NCBI RefSeq assembly: GCF_947251545.1
Contig: NZ_OX366362.1
Span: 1,240,001 to 1,304,000 of the forward strand
Direction of reading: 5' to 3'
Length of the DNA stretch: 64,000 bases
From: Wolbachia endosymbiont (group A) of Anomoia purmunda
GTDB lineage: Bacteria; Pseudomonadota; Alphaproteobacteria; Rickettsiales; Anaplasmataceae
Shown here: positions 1 through 8,113 of the stretch, in pieces
How the letters are laid out: every line of letters begins with the position of its first letter
Numbering within the stretch: the stretch's first letter is position 1
The notes under the pieces: generated by a model
Seen by the model: the letters and a program-made list of their open reading frames with translations, nothing else
Database searches by the model: none
What the model was told of the DNA's origin: nothing
Made by a program: the position numbers and the translations under genes

Positions 1-60
1 AGGTTGTTCTCTAATACTTGCAGCAATAGCTGCTCTACCTGATTGTGTAAGTATTGACAT
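1..60 (-). CDS. Start of the next phage tail gene (N-terminal 20 codons only)
   Basis: An ATG at position 60 on the minus strand opens MSILTQSGRAAIAASIREQP before the window ends. The pattern MxxLTxxGRxAxAxSIxxxP is what I know as the N-terminus of a phage baseplate or tail-fibre-region protein family that follows gpI in P2/Mu-like clusters. The promoter-like element at 88-116 ends 27 nt before this ATG, which supports a real start here. The frame is the same as that of the upstream gpI gene and no stop codon separates them, so a fused product is also possible. The rest of the gene is outside the window, so the identity is an inference from about 20 residues. Confidence 0.55.
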   Translation of the reverse strand, partial: MSILTQSGRAAIAASIREQP

Positions 61-1371
61 AGTTGATTGTGCAGTTGATATTATATATATACAAGATCCG
101 TAGAAAAAACGTCCAATTTTTTTTGCAATAATGGGCTCAAAATCTTTCCAAGGGCGATTTAAGTGGCGATGTTCATGCCAAGTAACCATACCTGGATAGA
201 ATGCTGCTACGTAATTCTCTAGCTCATGAATAGAATCCTTCTGCTTTGAATCTGAGTCATTTTGACAATCAATATGATATTCCGCTAGATTAAACTCTAT
301 TATTTTTTGATCAGTAAAATTCTTTGTTTCATAGTGATAAGTTACACTAAATCGCTCTAAAATTGGTGTGCGTTGAAAGTTCCAAATCTGCTCAGAGAGC
401 TTATCTTCACTTAAGTAAAATGTACGCTCTATTTCTTCGTAAACAGTTGGTGCAAAACAAGCATTAATATCCCCTAAATTCCAACTATCTGACAATACTA
501 CCAATGCTTTAGCAAACTTAATTTCTGGCAATAAACTCTGTGGTAGAGGATATAGTGCTTTTAAGTTATACCACTGATGACTTCTTTCATATATACCGTT
601 GTAATTCTTCGTATGAGGCTCTGTTTCTCCTAATATTGCAACATCTAACCTATATAAATCATTACTGTAGCTTCTATCATAATGTGATCTAAAAGTGCCA
701 AATTTAAATCTTGGATTTCCTATTTTCAGTTCAAATGAATTTTTTCTTCCAAACGATAACACTGGTCCTTCTTGTGCTATTTTTACACCTGAGTAGTCTG
801 AAAGAAGATCTCCAAAAATACTTTCATCTAATATAAATCGCTGAGCATTGTAATAGTCATTGAATATTCGCATTAATCGAGATCTTACCGGTGCAGAAAG
901 TTTTGCCAAAGCAATTACACTATCGACAAAAAAATCATTAGGAACATCAGAGATGCCAATTTGAAATTCAGCAAAATGCTTCCCTGGCGATTCTTCTTGA
1001 ATGGTAATATTATCAATGTTTGCCCACCTAAGTGCCATCTTCAGTGACTGTGGTGTACCACGCAGATGTTGAAATTTTATTCCGTTTTGAATAATTTTCT
1101 TAGGATCTTGCTCTAAACTATAATATACCAATTTTTCTAACGCACTTTTGAGCGATTTATCGTTTAAACGCTCAAACTTTATCTTGGTAGATTTTTTATG
1201 CTCTGGTAGCCATGATAAAATTTCTCCCAAACCATACTCTGCTATCAACCATGGTAACATTTCTGTCTTAGAATTAAACTTAAATCCCCGTAGAGAATTT
1301 ACATCGAGAGAATAATTAATTATATCAGCAAGTATTTGCTCTTGCTTTAATGCATTTGGAGGAAGTATCAC
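1..1371 (-). CDS. Phage tail protein I (gpI-like), reading frame open to the window edge
   Basis: This is the baseplate wedge protein that in P2-like phages follows gpJ. A GTG start at 1371 overlaps the gpJ stop (GTGA overlap), the usual sign of translational coupling. The frame has no stop codon from 1371 to base 1 (457 codons). The conserved stretch around residues 80-110 (KIIQNGIKFQHLRGTPQSLK, then a short 'ALRWANI' helix) resembles the gpI signature. The protein is much longer than P2 gpI, so a C-terminal extension is present. The true end is uncertain: a new tail gene appears to begin in the same frame at position 60, and the sequence between about 61 and 120 also carries a promoter-like element. 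A one-unit change in the TA repeat near position 88 would create a stop codon. Confidence 0.75.
   Translation of the reverse strand, partial: MILPPNALKQEQILADIINYSLDVNSLRGFKFNSKTEMLPWLIAEYGLGEILSWLPEHKKSTKIKFERLNDKSLKSALEKLVYYSLEQDPKKIIQNGIKFQHLRGTPQSLKMALRWANIDNITIQEESPGKHFAEFQIGISDVPNDFFVDSVIALAKLSAPVRSRLMRIFNDYYNAQRFILDESIFGDLLSDYSGVKIAQEGPVLSFGRKNSFELKIGNPRFKFGTFRSHYDRSYSNDLYRLDVAILGETEPHTKNYNGIYERSHQWYNLKALYPLPQSLLPEIKFAKALVVLSDSWNLGDINACFAPTVYEEIERTFYLSEDKLSEQIWNFQRTPILERFSVTYHYETKNFTDQKIIEFNLAEYHIDCQNDSDSKQKDSIHELENYVAAFYPGMVTWHEHRHLNRPWKDFEPIIAKKIGRFFYGSCIYIISTAQSTMSILTQSGRAAIAASIREQP
88..116 (-). promoter_or_regulatory. Promoter-like element D (TTGGAC-N17-TGTATA)
   Basis: On the minus strand TTGGAC (116-111) is followed by exactly 17 nt and TGTATA (93-88), continuing as a TA repeat. 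The same architecture occurs at 15234-15262, 17331-17359 and 24297-24325. It sits inside the open frame of gpI and 27 nt upstream of the ATG at position 60, so it would drive the downstream tail genes. Confidence 0.6.
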
Positions 1372-2183
1372 CAGTCTTTACCTATTAACTCAATTTGTAA
1401 ATCGCGTAAAGTAACACATTCATTATTTTGCACAATGATATCTTCTATGTGCTCTGTAAGCTCTATATTCTGTATACCTTCTGTAAAAAGATGAGCAATA
1501 ATCCATGATCTGGTAATATTCCATCCTAACCCTTTAGCAGATTCAAGATCTTTGACAAATTGTTCTTTTGCAGCTTCGATAACATCTTTTGATGCAGTAG
1601 AATAAATATGCACTTTAGCATGAATAGTAATGGGAATAATACCACAGCCAATAACTGTAAGCGTATCTGTTAATACACGAATATCATCGCGAATAACGTG
1701 ATTTCTGACGATCTCTAGCAATTCTTCTGAAGGTACTCCACCATTTTCTGTGGAAAGTATTGAAATCTGTACACTTCCTGGTATAGGTGATACCACTTGC
1801 GCATCTTTTACTCTTGTGTCAGCAGATAATGCATGATAGCAATAATGTTCTTTGCTTCCTGCTGTTGACCAACCAACAATTTTGGCTTTTACCCGCTTTC
1901 TTAAGGATTCATCATTCTCTGACTCCTTTCTCAGCACACCATAAAATTCAGCCAAGTGATCAAGGTCATTACCTCTTGCAAAAGCAAGTAAATTTGCCTG
2001 TGCTGCATCATTAATCCTTTGCCTAAGAAGTAGTTCACGCCAAGCTGCCACTTCCAGGATTTTTATTGCTGGATCACTCTCAGTTAGCGCAGAAAAACTT
2101 GCATCTCGACGCATTAACTCTTCTTTCATTCGCGAAAGGATTTCCTCAAATTTCAATGTTTCGACAATATTTGGTGTTTTCAT
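1368..2183 (-). CDS. Baseplate J-like protein (gpJ)
   Basis: Structural component of the contractile-tail baseplate, equivalent to P2 gpJ or T4 gp6. The 271-residue length is close to the P2 family. The N-terminal part (residues 30-100) holds the typical pattern of a helical start, 'ILEVAAWRELLLRQRINDA', followed by a run ending in the 'AxGxDLDHLAEFYGVLR' type motif. The gene lies between gpW/gp25 (9 nt upstream) and gpI (overlapping), which is the canonical W-J-I order of P2-like baseplate operons. Nothing looks broken. Confidence 0.9.
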   Translation of the reverse strand: MKTPNIVETLKFEEILSRMKEELMRRDASFSALTESDPAIKILEVAAWRELLLRQRINDAAQANLLAFARGNDLDHLAEFYGVLRKESENDESLRKRVKAKIVGWSTAGSKEHYCYHALSADTRVKDAQVVSPIPGSVQISILSTENGGVPSEELLEIVRNHVIRDDIRVLTDTLTVIGCGIIPITIHAKVHIYSTASKDVIEAAKEQFVKDLESAKGLGWNITRSWIIAHLFTEGIQNIELTEHIEDIIVQNNECVTLRDLQIELIGKDW

Positions 2184-2192
2184 CCTACTACC

Positions 2193-2528
2193 TTATACTA
2201 TAATACCATCAAGGCGGATCAGCTTTCCATTTGGCAGATAGATTCCTTCTAAAATGAGAGTTACTTTACCTTCTTTTATTTCTGTTATTTGTACACGTTT
2301 AAGCTTAAATCGACGCTCCCACTTTTCTAATGCTTCTGCAACTGCTGCATAAAGTTCTTGTGCAAAACCAGGTACAATTGGATGATCAATCAGCTCAAAT
2401 AACCTTGATCCGTAATCTCGGCGCATAACACGAGTGCCAACTGGCGTAGTTAAAATATCAACTATTGATTGTTTTAAATGCTCTATACCACTTATTGTTT
2501 TACCAGTTTCAGAACTCATACCACGCAT
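2193..2528 (-). CDS. Baseplate assembly protein W (GpW/Gp25 family)
   Basis: A wedge protein of the contractile-tail baseplate, related to P2 gpW and T4 gp25, which have lysozyme-like ancestry. The 111-residue protein has the family pattern: an N-terminal 'GIEHLKQSIVDILTTPVGTR' stretch, then 'VMRRDYGSRLFELID', and a C-terminal beta region ending with 'LPNGKLIRLDG'. It lies directly between PAAR and gpJ as in P2. The start chosen is the first ATG; an alternative ATG three codons on is equally close to the preceding gene. Confidence 0.9.
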   Translation of the reverse strand: MRGMSSETGKTISGIEHLKQSIVDILTTPVGTRVMRRDYGSRLFELIDHPIVPGFAQELYAAVAEALEKWERRFKLKRVQITEIKEGKVTLILEGIYLPNGKLIRLDGIIV

Positions 2529-2533
2529 ATTAT

Positions 2534-2788
2534 TTACCCTGCAAAAACGTTATCACTCCCTTCTTCTGCTATTGCTCCACAGGAAATTAGGTCACCAGTA
2601 CGAGCAATGGCTTTGCCATTTACAAACACTGCTTTCGACCCTTGTGTCATTACTTTTCCTTCACTAAAATTATCTCCTCGCCTACAGACAGGTCTTCCGT
2701 TTATAAATACATCTCTGCTTCCACTTATACAAAAATGCAGCAACCCTCCTTCACAGTGATCTCCTAGGCGTATAACTGATTTATTCAT
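2534..2788 (-). CDS. PAAR-motif spike-tip protein
   Basis: PAAR proteins form a sharp, metal-binding cone on the tip of contractile-tail spikes. The 84-residue protein has the family's repeated pattern of short Gly-rich turns: 'RLGDHCEGG', 'FINGRPVCRRGD', 'FVNGKAIARTGD', with His and Cys residues at the expected metal-binding places. It sits next to the spike gene gpV, its expected partner. Five bases separate it from gpW/gp25 and eight from gpV. Confidence 0.9.
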   Translation of the reverse strand: MNKSVIRLGDHCEGGLLHFCISGSRDVFINGRPVCRRGDNFSEGKVMTQGSKAVFVNGKAIARTGDLISCGAIAEEGSDNVFAG

Positions 2789-2796
2789 TCCTTTCC

Positions 2797-3252
2797 CTAA
2801 TTTAGATTTACTCTTTTTGCTTTTAGTTTTATTTCGCTCTTTGTTATCTCTACACTTGATTCCCCAACATTCAGTGTTATCTTGTCTACTACTTCAATCT
2901 CTAAATGATGTTTCTCTTTATCATATGTAAATCTTGTCCCATCTTGAAATTTTACACTATTTACTTCCTTTTTATTCTCTGGAGGAGGGTATTTTTCCTG
3001 ATATATTGCCGGTAACACCACCCCCAAAGACAATTCTCCCAATGGTGATAATACTATTACCTGTTCATCAATATTTGGTGGTAACCAATTTTCAGCTCTA
3101 TTTGTTATCCATGGAAGAAAATCTGTTACAAGTTCACCTATTTTAACTTTTACTTTAGCTTTTTCATAATCTATTTTTTCGACAATGCCTATACGGACAA
3201 TGTTGGCCAATTTCCTCCGCAATTCTGAAATTGCAAAATTACTTTCCAACAT
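2797..3252 (-). CDS. Baseplate assembly protein V (tail spike, gpV)
   Basis: Central spike that pierces the host envelope in P2-like phages. The 151-residue protein starts with a helical segment, then an OB-fold-like region ('IVRIGIVEKIDYEKAKVKVK', 'LPWITNRAENW', 'VIVLSPLGEL', 'GVVLPAIY') typical of gpV, and ends in a beta-helix-like stretch ('VKFQDGTRFTYDKEKHHLEI', 'ITLNVGESSVEI') that would trimerise and carry the PAAR tip. Its start overlaps the end of the upstream tail gene by 14 nt. Confidence 0.88.
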   Translation of the reverse strand: MLESNFAISELRRKLANIVRIGIVEKIDYEKAKVKVKIGELVTDFLPWITNRAENWLPPNIDEQVIVLSPLGELSLGVVLPAIYQEKYPPPENKKEVNSVKFQDGTRFTYDKEKHHLEIEVVDKITLNVGESSVEITKSEIKLKAKRVNLN

Positions 3253-3712
3253 TCACATCGATTAAATGAGGTTTTATTTTACTCACTTCCCAAATCGATC
3301 GCCCTACATGCAATTCGTGCGCCCAGTCTACCATCCACACTAAATATGCATCGAGCTCTGGCCTAAAATCATCTCCTCCTCCTGATATAAATTCTCCTGG
3401 TGAAACATTTTTCACGTTCCAAGTATTTTTATTTACTACTCTGGCAACCTCAGCAGCTAATGATCTGACAATAATAGGGGCATTTTCTATTGTGCTATCG
3501 ATTACTATTCGTGCCTCAAATTTTGCTCTCAGCGCTAGCTCCTCTGTTCCTGGATCTTTTCCTTGCTCTAGACTTGACAATTCTATAAATACCGCTGGAG
3601 CTGCTAACTCTTTCCTTATTGCTGGATAAACCTCACAAGTTTGAATTGCTGGTATCTCTGCCTTTAGCGTATTACAGATTGCCTCATGTAAATTAGTCCA
3701 AAATGCCGTCAT
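3239..3712 (-). CDS. Putative tail completion/terminator-like protein
   Basis: I cannot name the family with certainty. The gene lies between minor tail protein Z and gpV, where P2-like phages encode tail completion proteins, and the pattern of an N-terminal helix ('NLHEAICNTLKAEIP'), a beta strand with 'PAVFIELSS', a region that would pair with neighbours, and 'IIVRSLAAEVARVV' fits a small mixed alpha/beta tail-terminator fold. I place the start at the ATG at 3712 (MTAFWTNL), 20 nt inside the end of the gpZ gene; longer versions from 3724 or 3769 add residues that look unrelated. Ending overlaps gpV by 14 nt. Confidence 0.6.
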   Translation of the reverse strand: MTAFWTNLHEAICNTLKAEIPAIQTCEVYPAIRKELAAPAVFIELSSLEQGKDPGTEELALRAKFEARIVIDSTIENAPIIVRSLAAEVARVVNKNTWNVKNVSPGEFISGGGDDFRPELDAYLVWMVDWAHELHVGRSIWEVSKIKPHLIDVNVGK

Positions 3713-4202
3713 AAAATAACTCATGTGTAAAATATTTTTCAAATATCCTTTCAACTTCATAATTAACAAGATTTTCTATTATCCTTGAAGCCTCAGGTTC
3801 AAGTGGTAGTTTAACCTCCTGTATCGGTAGTGCTGTTCTTCCTACACGTTTAAAAATACCACGATAGCCTCTTGGCATCGTTGCCATAAATGCATCATTA
3901 AATGCTGTTCTTATTTTTGCTTGTTTTATATTTCTCATTCTCACATCATACAGATATGCTCTAATTAAAACCTTCAAAGTGCTTTTCCTTGCCTTGATAA
4001 TTCTTAGTCTTTTTCTAATTACTTTTAGCCTAATTTGCTTTTCTTCACTGATTTCTCGGACAGCCTGAGATTTTAACCATAATGCCGTTTTGTTTAGCGC
4101 TCTTACCGCTGCCAATTCTATTTTGGCTTTGTTAGCATCAATGTTGTGAATAATTCTCTCAATATTTTCATTAACCTCAATGTTAAACATCCTTCTCTCC
4201 AA
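3693..4202 (-). CDS. Prophage minor tail protein Z (gpZ-like)
   Basis: In lambda, gpZ is needed to finish the tail and position the DNA end. The 169-residue protein has the family layout: an N-terminal helical segment ('AAVRALNKTALWLKSQAVRE'), a very basic middle (many Lys/Arg between residues 50 and 95), and the late 'ATMPRGYRGIFKRVGRTALP' segment that is a recognisable hallmark of the family. It overlaps the connector gene upstream by 20 nt and the next tail gene downstream. Confidence 0.78.
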   Translation of the reverse strand: MERRMFNIEVNENIERIIHNIDANKAKIELAAVRALNKTALWLKSQAVREISEEKQIRLKVIRKRLRIIKARKSTLKVLIRAYLYDVRMRNIKQAKIRTAFNDAFMATMPRGYRGIFKRVGRTALPIQEVKLPLEPEASRIIENLVNYEVERIFEKYFTHELFYDGILD

Positions 4203-4503
4203 GTACTGTACATTTTATATTCCATACTATTCCTGAATTATCTCGCAGTGGTGGAGAATATACTTTATATTTACGACCATCAATAACAAAAATATCTCCT
4301 ACAATTGGCCTCAGTACATCAAAAACATTTACCTCAAGAAAAAGCATCTCTTCCACAAATTGTCCTTCACCAATCTCGTATAATTTATCTGTCTCTTGCT
4401 TTAATACCTGTACCATATATGACTTATCCTTTGATTTATATAAAGCCACTTCTCCTAAATGGGCAAAACAATCTTTAAATAATCTCTTAATATTCTCTTG
4501 CAC
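4183..4503 (-). CDS. Putative head-tail joining protein (lambda gpFII-like)
   Basis: A 106-residue protein directly after the capsid gene, where lambda-like head modules encode the head-tail connector FII. The C-terminal half ('DVLRPIVGDIFVIDGRKYKV', then 'PLRDNSGIVWNI') has the pattern of FII-like proteins: a turn with a conserved Gly-Asp, a 'DGRKY' hairpin and a conserved Trp. The family call rests on position plus this pattern. It overlaps gpZ by 20 nt; 83 nt separate it from the capsid gene. Confidence 0.6.
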   Translation of the reverse strand: MQENIKRLFKDCFAHLGEVALYKSKDKSYMVQVLKQETDKLYEIGEGQFVEEMLFLEVNVFDVLRPIVGDIFVIDGRKYKVYSPPLRDNSGIVWNIKCTVLGEKDV

Positions 4504-4586
4504 ATTTCTCCGCTATATACTAACATTTATATGCTAAGAAGAGGTAAAGCATTCTTCTGCCTCACACCGCTTTATATTTGCTCTAC

Positions 4587-5591
4587 CTATGTTGCAACGA
4601 TCTTGACTAGTATTGCTGGACGGTGGCACATTGGCAGAGGGTTTGACTGCGTATGCAAATCAGTCCCTCTATCAAATCTTCTTGGCTCTTGTTTTGCATA
4701 TAGTGGCTGTCCAAGAGTATTTACTGTCTCATTAAAATCTGCTGGTGCAAAATATGTTGTAAATGTGCTCGCTGTTCCTAGTGGAAAACAATGCCCTGTA
4801 TCTTTCTCAATAAATCTTCTCACGGTTCCTTCAGGATCAGTTGCTTGTCCTCTATATTCCTCAAATGTGATTCCACAGAACGTAAATCCTGACCTCATAT
4901 CATTTCTTAGCGCTGCTCCTTCTTGCCATCTTTCATATGCTTCTTTCACTTTAGTATGTGAAGTGAGTGCATCAAAAAACTCAGGGCTTACCAAAGCATG
5001 AATTCCTGTCATATATTCACCACTTAGATTATCTTCTATATGCCGCAATACTTCCATACACTTACGCTTGACATCTGTTGTTGCTGTTCCTAGGGCAAAA
5101 TTTACTACTTTTGGTGTGATTTCAAATTCGTTGTACAGATTTAACAACTCTGACCCGTCAGCATCTAAAATTATTCCTTTCAGCGCTCCCATACGCAAAT
5201 GCTCCAACGTTATTGCATGTTTGTTTCTCATTAGCTGCAAATGATCCGTTATTACATCTGCCAGCGCTTTAAGTTCACTTTCTGATCCAAATGCCCTTAT
5301 TCCTTGCACTTCTTCTGGCAGTACTACATCATCATGCGGAATATGTGGAATCGTAAATGTTCTTACTTTTCTTTTTCCTCTTTTTCCTACTGTTGCTGGT
5401 GCTCCTGGTATTTGTGTTGGTAATAAACTTAATACTCCGTTGTGTTCTTCTATGGTAATATGTCTAAATCTTACTGATCTACTTGGAAACAAATTTAAAT
5501 TTTCAATTCGTCCATAATTTATCGGCAATATATTTATCGCATTAGTTAGTGCCGTCATGCTAAATGCTGTATTTGTAAATGGATTTTGCAT
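4587..5591 (-). CDS. Major capsid protein (lambda gpE family)
   Basis: Forms the icosahedral shell. At 334 residues it matches the gpE family (lambda E is 341). Recognisable features are the N-terminal 'FTNTAFSMTALTNAINILP' stretch, the 'RHITIEEHNGVLSLLPT' region, 'RTFTIPHIPHDD' around residues 80-95, and the C-terminal 'FDRGTDLHTQSNPLPMCHRP' with the conserved 'QSNPL' motif. It follows the decoration protein (24 nt gap), which follows the protease/scaffold, the lambda C-D-E order. Confidence 0.93.
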   Translation of the reverse strand: MQNPFTNTAFSMTALTNAINILPINYGRIENLNLFPSRSVRFRHITIEEHNGVLSLLPTQIPGAPATVGKRGKRKVRTFTIPHIPHDDVVLPEEVQGIRAFGSESELKALADVITDHLQLMRNKHAITLEHLRMGALKGIILDADGSELLNLYNEFEITPKVVNFALGTATTDVKRKCMEVLRHIEDNLSGEYMTGIHALVSPEFFDALTSHTKVKEAYERWQEGAALRNDMRSGFTFCGITFEEYRGQATDPEGTVRRFIEKDTGHCFPLGTASTFTTYFAPADFNETVNTLGQPLYAKQEPRRFDRGTDLHTQSNPLPMCHRPAILVKIVAT

Positions 5592-5615
5592 TTTTTCCCC
5601 CCTTATTAATTTTAG

Positions 5616-5987
5616 TTAAACTCCCTTGCGGACAATGATCCCTCGTGCTTCAAGTTGCTTTATTGCTGCAGCTTTCTGCTCTTCAGTGATATTTGCTGGC
5701 CATACAACTGCATGATCGGCAAGAAGAGCAATACGAGTAATTATTATTGCTTTAGTATCTCCATCTTTGCTATTTACATCGCTTGTTATTACACCTATCG
5801 CTGTTTGTGTGCCATCTGTGGCAGTTGGATTTATTACCTTAATCATGTTGTCTTTATCACGACCAACAACTGTACCAAGTTTAAGATTTTGACCTTTAGC
5901 TACTGCTATTGAGTCTCTTGAATACAGGCTTGATGCCTCATACTTTAATAAATCACCTAGATTATTTTGTTCGGTTATAGTACTCAT
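5616..5987 (-). CDS. Head decoration protein (lambda gpD family)
   Basis: Stabilises the expanded capsid by binding its outer surface as trimers. The 123-residue protein has a 'YSRDSIAVAKGQNLKLGTVV' segment and the C-terminal 'ALLADHAVVWPANITEEQK' run typical of the D family, the latter ending with 'AIKQLEARGIIVR'. It lies between the S49 protease and the capsid gene as in lambda. Confidence 0.9.
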   Translation of the reverse strand: MSTITEQNNLGDLLKYEASSLYSRDSIAVAKGQNLKLGTVVGRDKDNMIKVINPTATDGTQTAIGVITSDVNSKDGDTKAIIITRIALLADHAVVWPANITEEQKAAAIKQLEARGIIVRKGV

Positions 5988-6014
5988 TTTGCTTTTCTCC
6001 TTTTGTTATATATT

Positions 6015-6293
6015 TTAAATGCCTGATTGCGCACGACTTTTCGCTACCTGCATCATCAACTCTTCTCCTGAATTCTGTGGTATTGCACTCAGTATCTCTG
6101 TCTTCTTCGTTCTCTCTGCAAGTAACTCCATTAAAACTTCCCTAGCTTGCTCAACACTTACGCTTTGCTCAATAAATTCTCCTATCTTTTCTGGCATCTT
6201 TGATATATTACATAAACGTATTAATTCAAGAACTTCAGTACGATACTTAGTTAAATTATCAGTTTCTAGGTCAGTTGTAGTTTGTTCATTCAT
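6015..6293 (-). CDS. Internal-start scaffold protein (Nu3-like) inside the protease gene
   Basis: The ATG at 6293 (Met262 of the protease, opening MNEQTTTDLETDN) is preceded by the ribosome-binding site CAGGAG ending 7 nt upstream. The resulting 92-residue protein would be the scaffold alone. This is the lambda C/Nu3 arrangement, where scaffold is made from an in-frame internal start. Seen directly: the start, the spacing and the shared frame. Inferred: that translation actually starts here. Confidence 0.6.
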   Translation of the reverse strand: MNEQTTTDLETDNLTKYRTEVLELIRLCNISKMPEKIGEFIEQSVSVEQAREVLMELLAERTKKTEILSAIPQNSGEELMMQVAKSRAQSGI

Positions 6294-7076
6294 AGTAATA
6301 CTCCTGTTTTTATTAATAGATTTAAACTCAGAAAGAATTGTCATTCCATCTGCAAGGCCTATCTCTACCGCATTTTCACCAAAATATAGCCCTGCTTCAG
6401 TATTTTTTATTGCCTCTACAGAGAGGTTTCTATTGCGTGCTATTAGCTCAACCAGCATTCCATATAAACGATTCACTTCGCTTTTTAGGTTTTCTAAACT
6501 TTCAGACGTCATTGGCTCATGTGGATTTAAATCATTTTTTCTACTTCCTGCAAATACTGTCGTATATTTTATTCCCTGTTTTTCATCAAACCCACTTTGA
6601 TCTATATGACTTGCTATTACTCCTATGCTTCCTACTCCTGAAGTTCTACTCACAAATACCTTTTCAGCGCTAGAAGCTATAGCGTACGCTGCAGAATATG
6701 CATCATCATTTGCTATCGCTATTATCCTCTTTTTTCCCCTTGCACTGTAAATAAAATCAGCAAGGTCAAACACTCCATTGACCTCTCCTCCAGGACTGTC
6801 TATATCCAACAGGATTGTTTCTATATCACTATCTTCTATTGCTTGTGTAATTTGTGCTTCTATTTGATTATAGGAAGTCATTCCAAAAATATCATCAAAA
6901 GTTTCTGACTTTTTTGTCAAGATTCCATGTATCGGTATTATTCCTCTTTCACTATTTCTTACTGCATGTTTTATATTTTTAAAGATAGGCTGCTTTCCTG
7001 TTTGTAGTGACAGTAATTCAAAACTCCTTGGTTCTACCATTACACATCTGTTTAGCCATATTGTTTGTTGTTTCAT
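6015..7076 (-). CDS. Phage capsid-maturation protease, S49 family, with C-terminal scaffold (lambda gpC-like)
   Basis: An SppA-like serine protease that matures the procapsid. The 353-residue protein has an oxyanion/turn motif 'DSPGGE' (93-98), the nucleophile Ser128 in 'DAYSAAYAIAS', and the general-base Lys180 in 'AGSRKNDLNP', the Ser/Lys dyad of the family. The C-terminal 90 residues are helical and charged, as in scaffold regions. The same frame has an internal start with its own ribosome-binding site (see 6015-6293). The gene overlaps the portal gene by 4 nt (ATGA). All catalytic residues look present. Confidence 0.92.
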   Translation of the reverse strand: MKQQTIWLNRCVMVEPRSFELLSLQTGKQPIFKNIKHAVRNSERGIIPIHGILTKKSETFDDIFGMTSYNQIEAQITQAIEDSDIETILLDIDSPGGEVNGVFDLADFIYSARGKKRIIAIANDDAYSAAYAIASSAEKVFVSRTSGVGSIGVIASHIDQSGFDEKQGIKYTTVFAGSRKNDLNPHEPMTSESLENLKSEVNRLYGMLVELIARNRNLSVEAIKNTEAGLYFGENAVEIGLADGMTILSEFKSINKNRSITMNEQTTTDLETDNLTKYRTEVLELIRLCNISKMPEKIGEFIEQSVSVEQAREVLMELLAERTKKTEILSAIPQNSGEELMMQVAKSRAQSGI

Positions 7077-7734
7077 ATCACCTCTTGATTGGCCGTAACG
7101 TCAGAATCAAAACTTAAGCCCAGTTCACTTGCACGTCTTTGATCTTCAGCAATTTCCTGCTCAATTTCTTCTACATCGTAACCCATTTCTGATACTACTT
7201 CTGATCGACTCTTAAATCCATTTCTTACTGCCATTTGCTGTGCTTGCTGATCTTTTAGCGGATCGACCCAATCAAATCCCTGTGGTATCCATTTTACTTC
7301 TTTTTTTGCTCCTTCTTTTCCCTTTGTCCATTCTTCACCTATGTCTAGCTCTCCAGAAAGTAGTGCTAACTCTAACCACCTATCCCATACAGGACGGCAA
7401 AACTGAAATACCATAATGTTATGCTGTAACATCGTGCACCTCCTGCGAAACTCTATCAATCCTGCTCGAATGGATGAATAATTAACGCCTGTTAAATCTC
7501 CTGTTAGCTGCTCATATGTTATTCCTGTACCTATTGCTATTGCCCTGAGTTGCTGTCTCATAAACGCTTCATAACTTCCTCCTACATCTGACGGCTCTGA
7601 AAATTTTATATCTTCTCCTGGGTCTAAAAGCTGCATTGTTCCAGGTTCTAGGCCAGATAGTGCTATTCCTTGCTCATTACTTTCACCTTCTCCCATGATA
7701 TTTGCTTCAGGATCAAGTCTCGTAATAAACCCTG
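7073..7734 (-). pseudogene. Portal protein (lambda gpB family), C-terminal fragment
   Basis: The C-terminal part of the portal that forms the DNA entry ring. The open frame reads 'GFITRLDPEANIMGEG' from the IS border, then the family's 'EPGTMQLLDPGEDIKF' motif, 'FMRQQLRAIAIGTGITYEQL' and 'SSIRAGLIEFRRR'. It ends overlapping the protease start. The N-terminal part is at 9981-10605, separated by two insertion sequences, and a stretch in between (several dozen residues by comparison with the family as I know it) is absent. An ATG at 7696 could start a fragment protein, but it would not be a working portal. Confidence 0.9.
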
Positions 7735-7813
7735 TGACCTTACCCAGAAAAAGTAGAGAGGAAGTTAAGACGTTTTTGAAGTAAAATAGAACGTTTTTTC
7801 AAAGAGGTGTAAT

Positions 7814-8113
7814 ATGGGAAACAGAAGGGAATATACAATAGAGTTTAAATTGGAAGCAATAAAACTAGTAAGAGAAACAGGTCAACCGTCAGCAAAAATA
7901 GCAAGAGATTTAGGTATGAGTGGAGATTTATTAAGCAGATGGGTAAGAAAATATAATGAAAAAATGTCAGGAGTAGATGCATTTCCAGGCAAAGGAAAGT
8001 TAGCTACTTATGACAAAGAAAGGTTTGACTTAAAGAAAGAGTTAGCAAGAATAACTAGGGAAAGAGACATTTTAAAAAAAGCCCTGGGATATTTTGCCAG
8101 CCAAAAGGAGTAA
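7814..8113 (+). CDS. IS3-family transposase OrfA
   Basis: A 99-residue DNA-binding protein with a helix-turn-helix at residues 5-50 ('YTIEFKLEAIKLV', 'SAKIARDLGMSGDLLSRWV') and a C-terminal coiled coil ('LKKELARITRERDILKKAL'). A run of seven A followed by G (8074-8081) near the end is the classic slippery site for -1 frameshifting into OrfB. The start is 80 bp inside the left end of the element. Confidence 0.9.
   Translation: MGNRREYTIEFKLEAIKLVRETGQPSAKIARDLGMSGDLLSRWVRKYNEKMSGVDAFPGKGKLATYDKERFDLKKELARITRERDILKKALGYFASQKE

Noticed and set aside
4498-5001. 167-codon plus-strand frame over the capsid gene
   Set aside because: Antisense shadow of a well-conserved capsid gene; no independent evidence.
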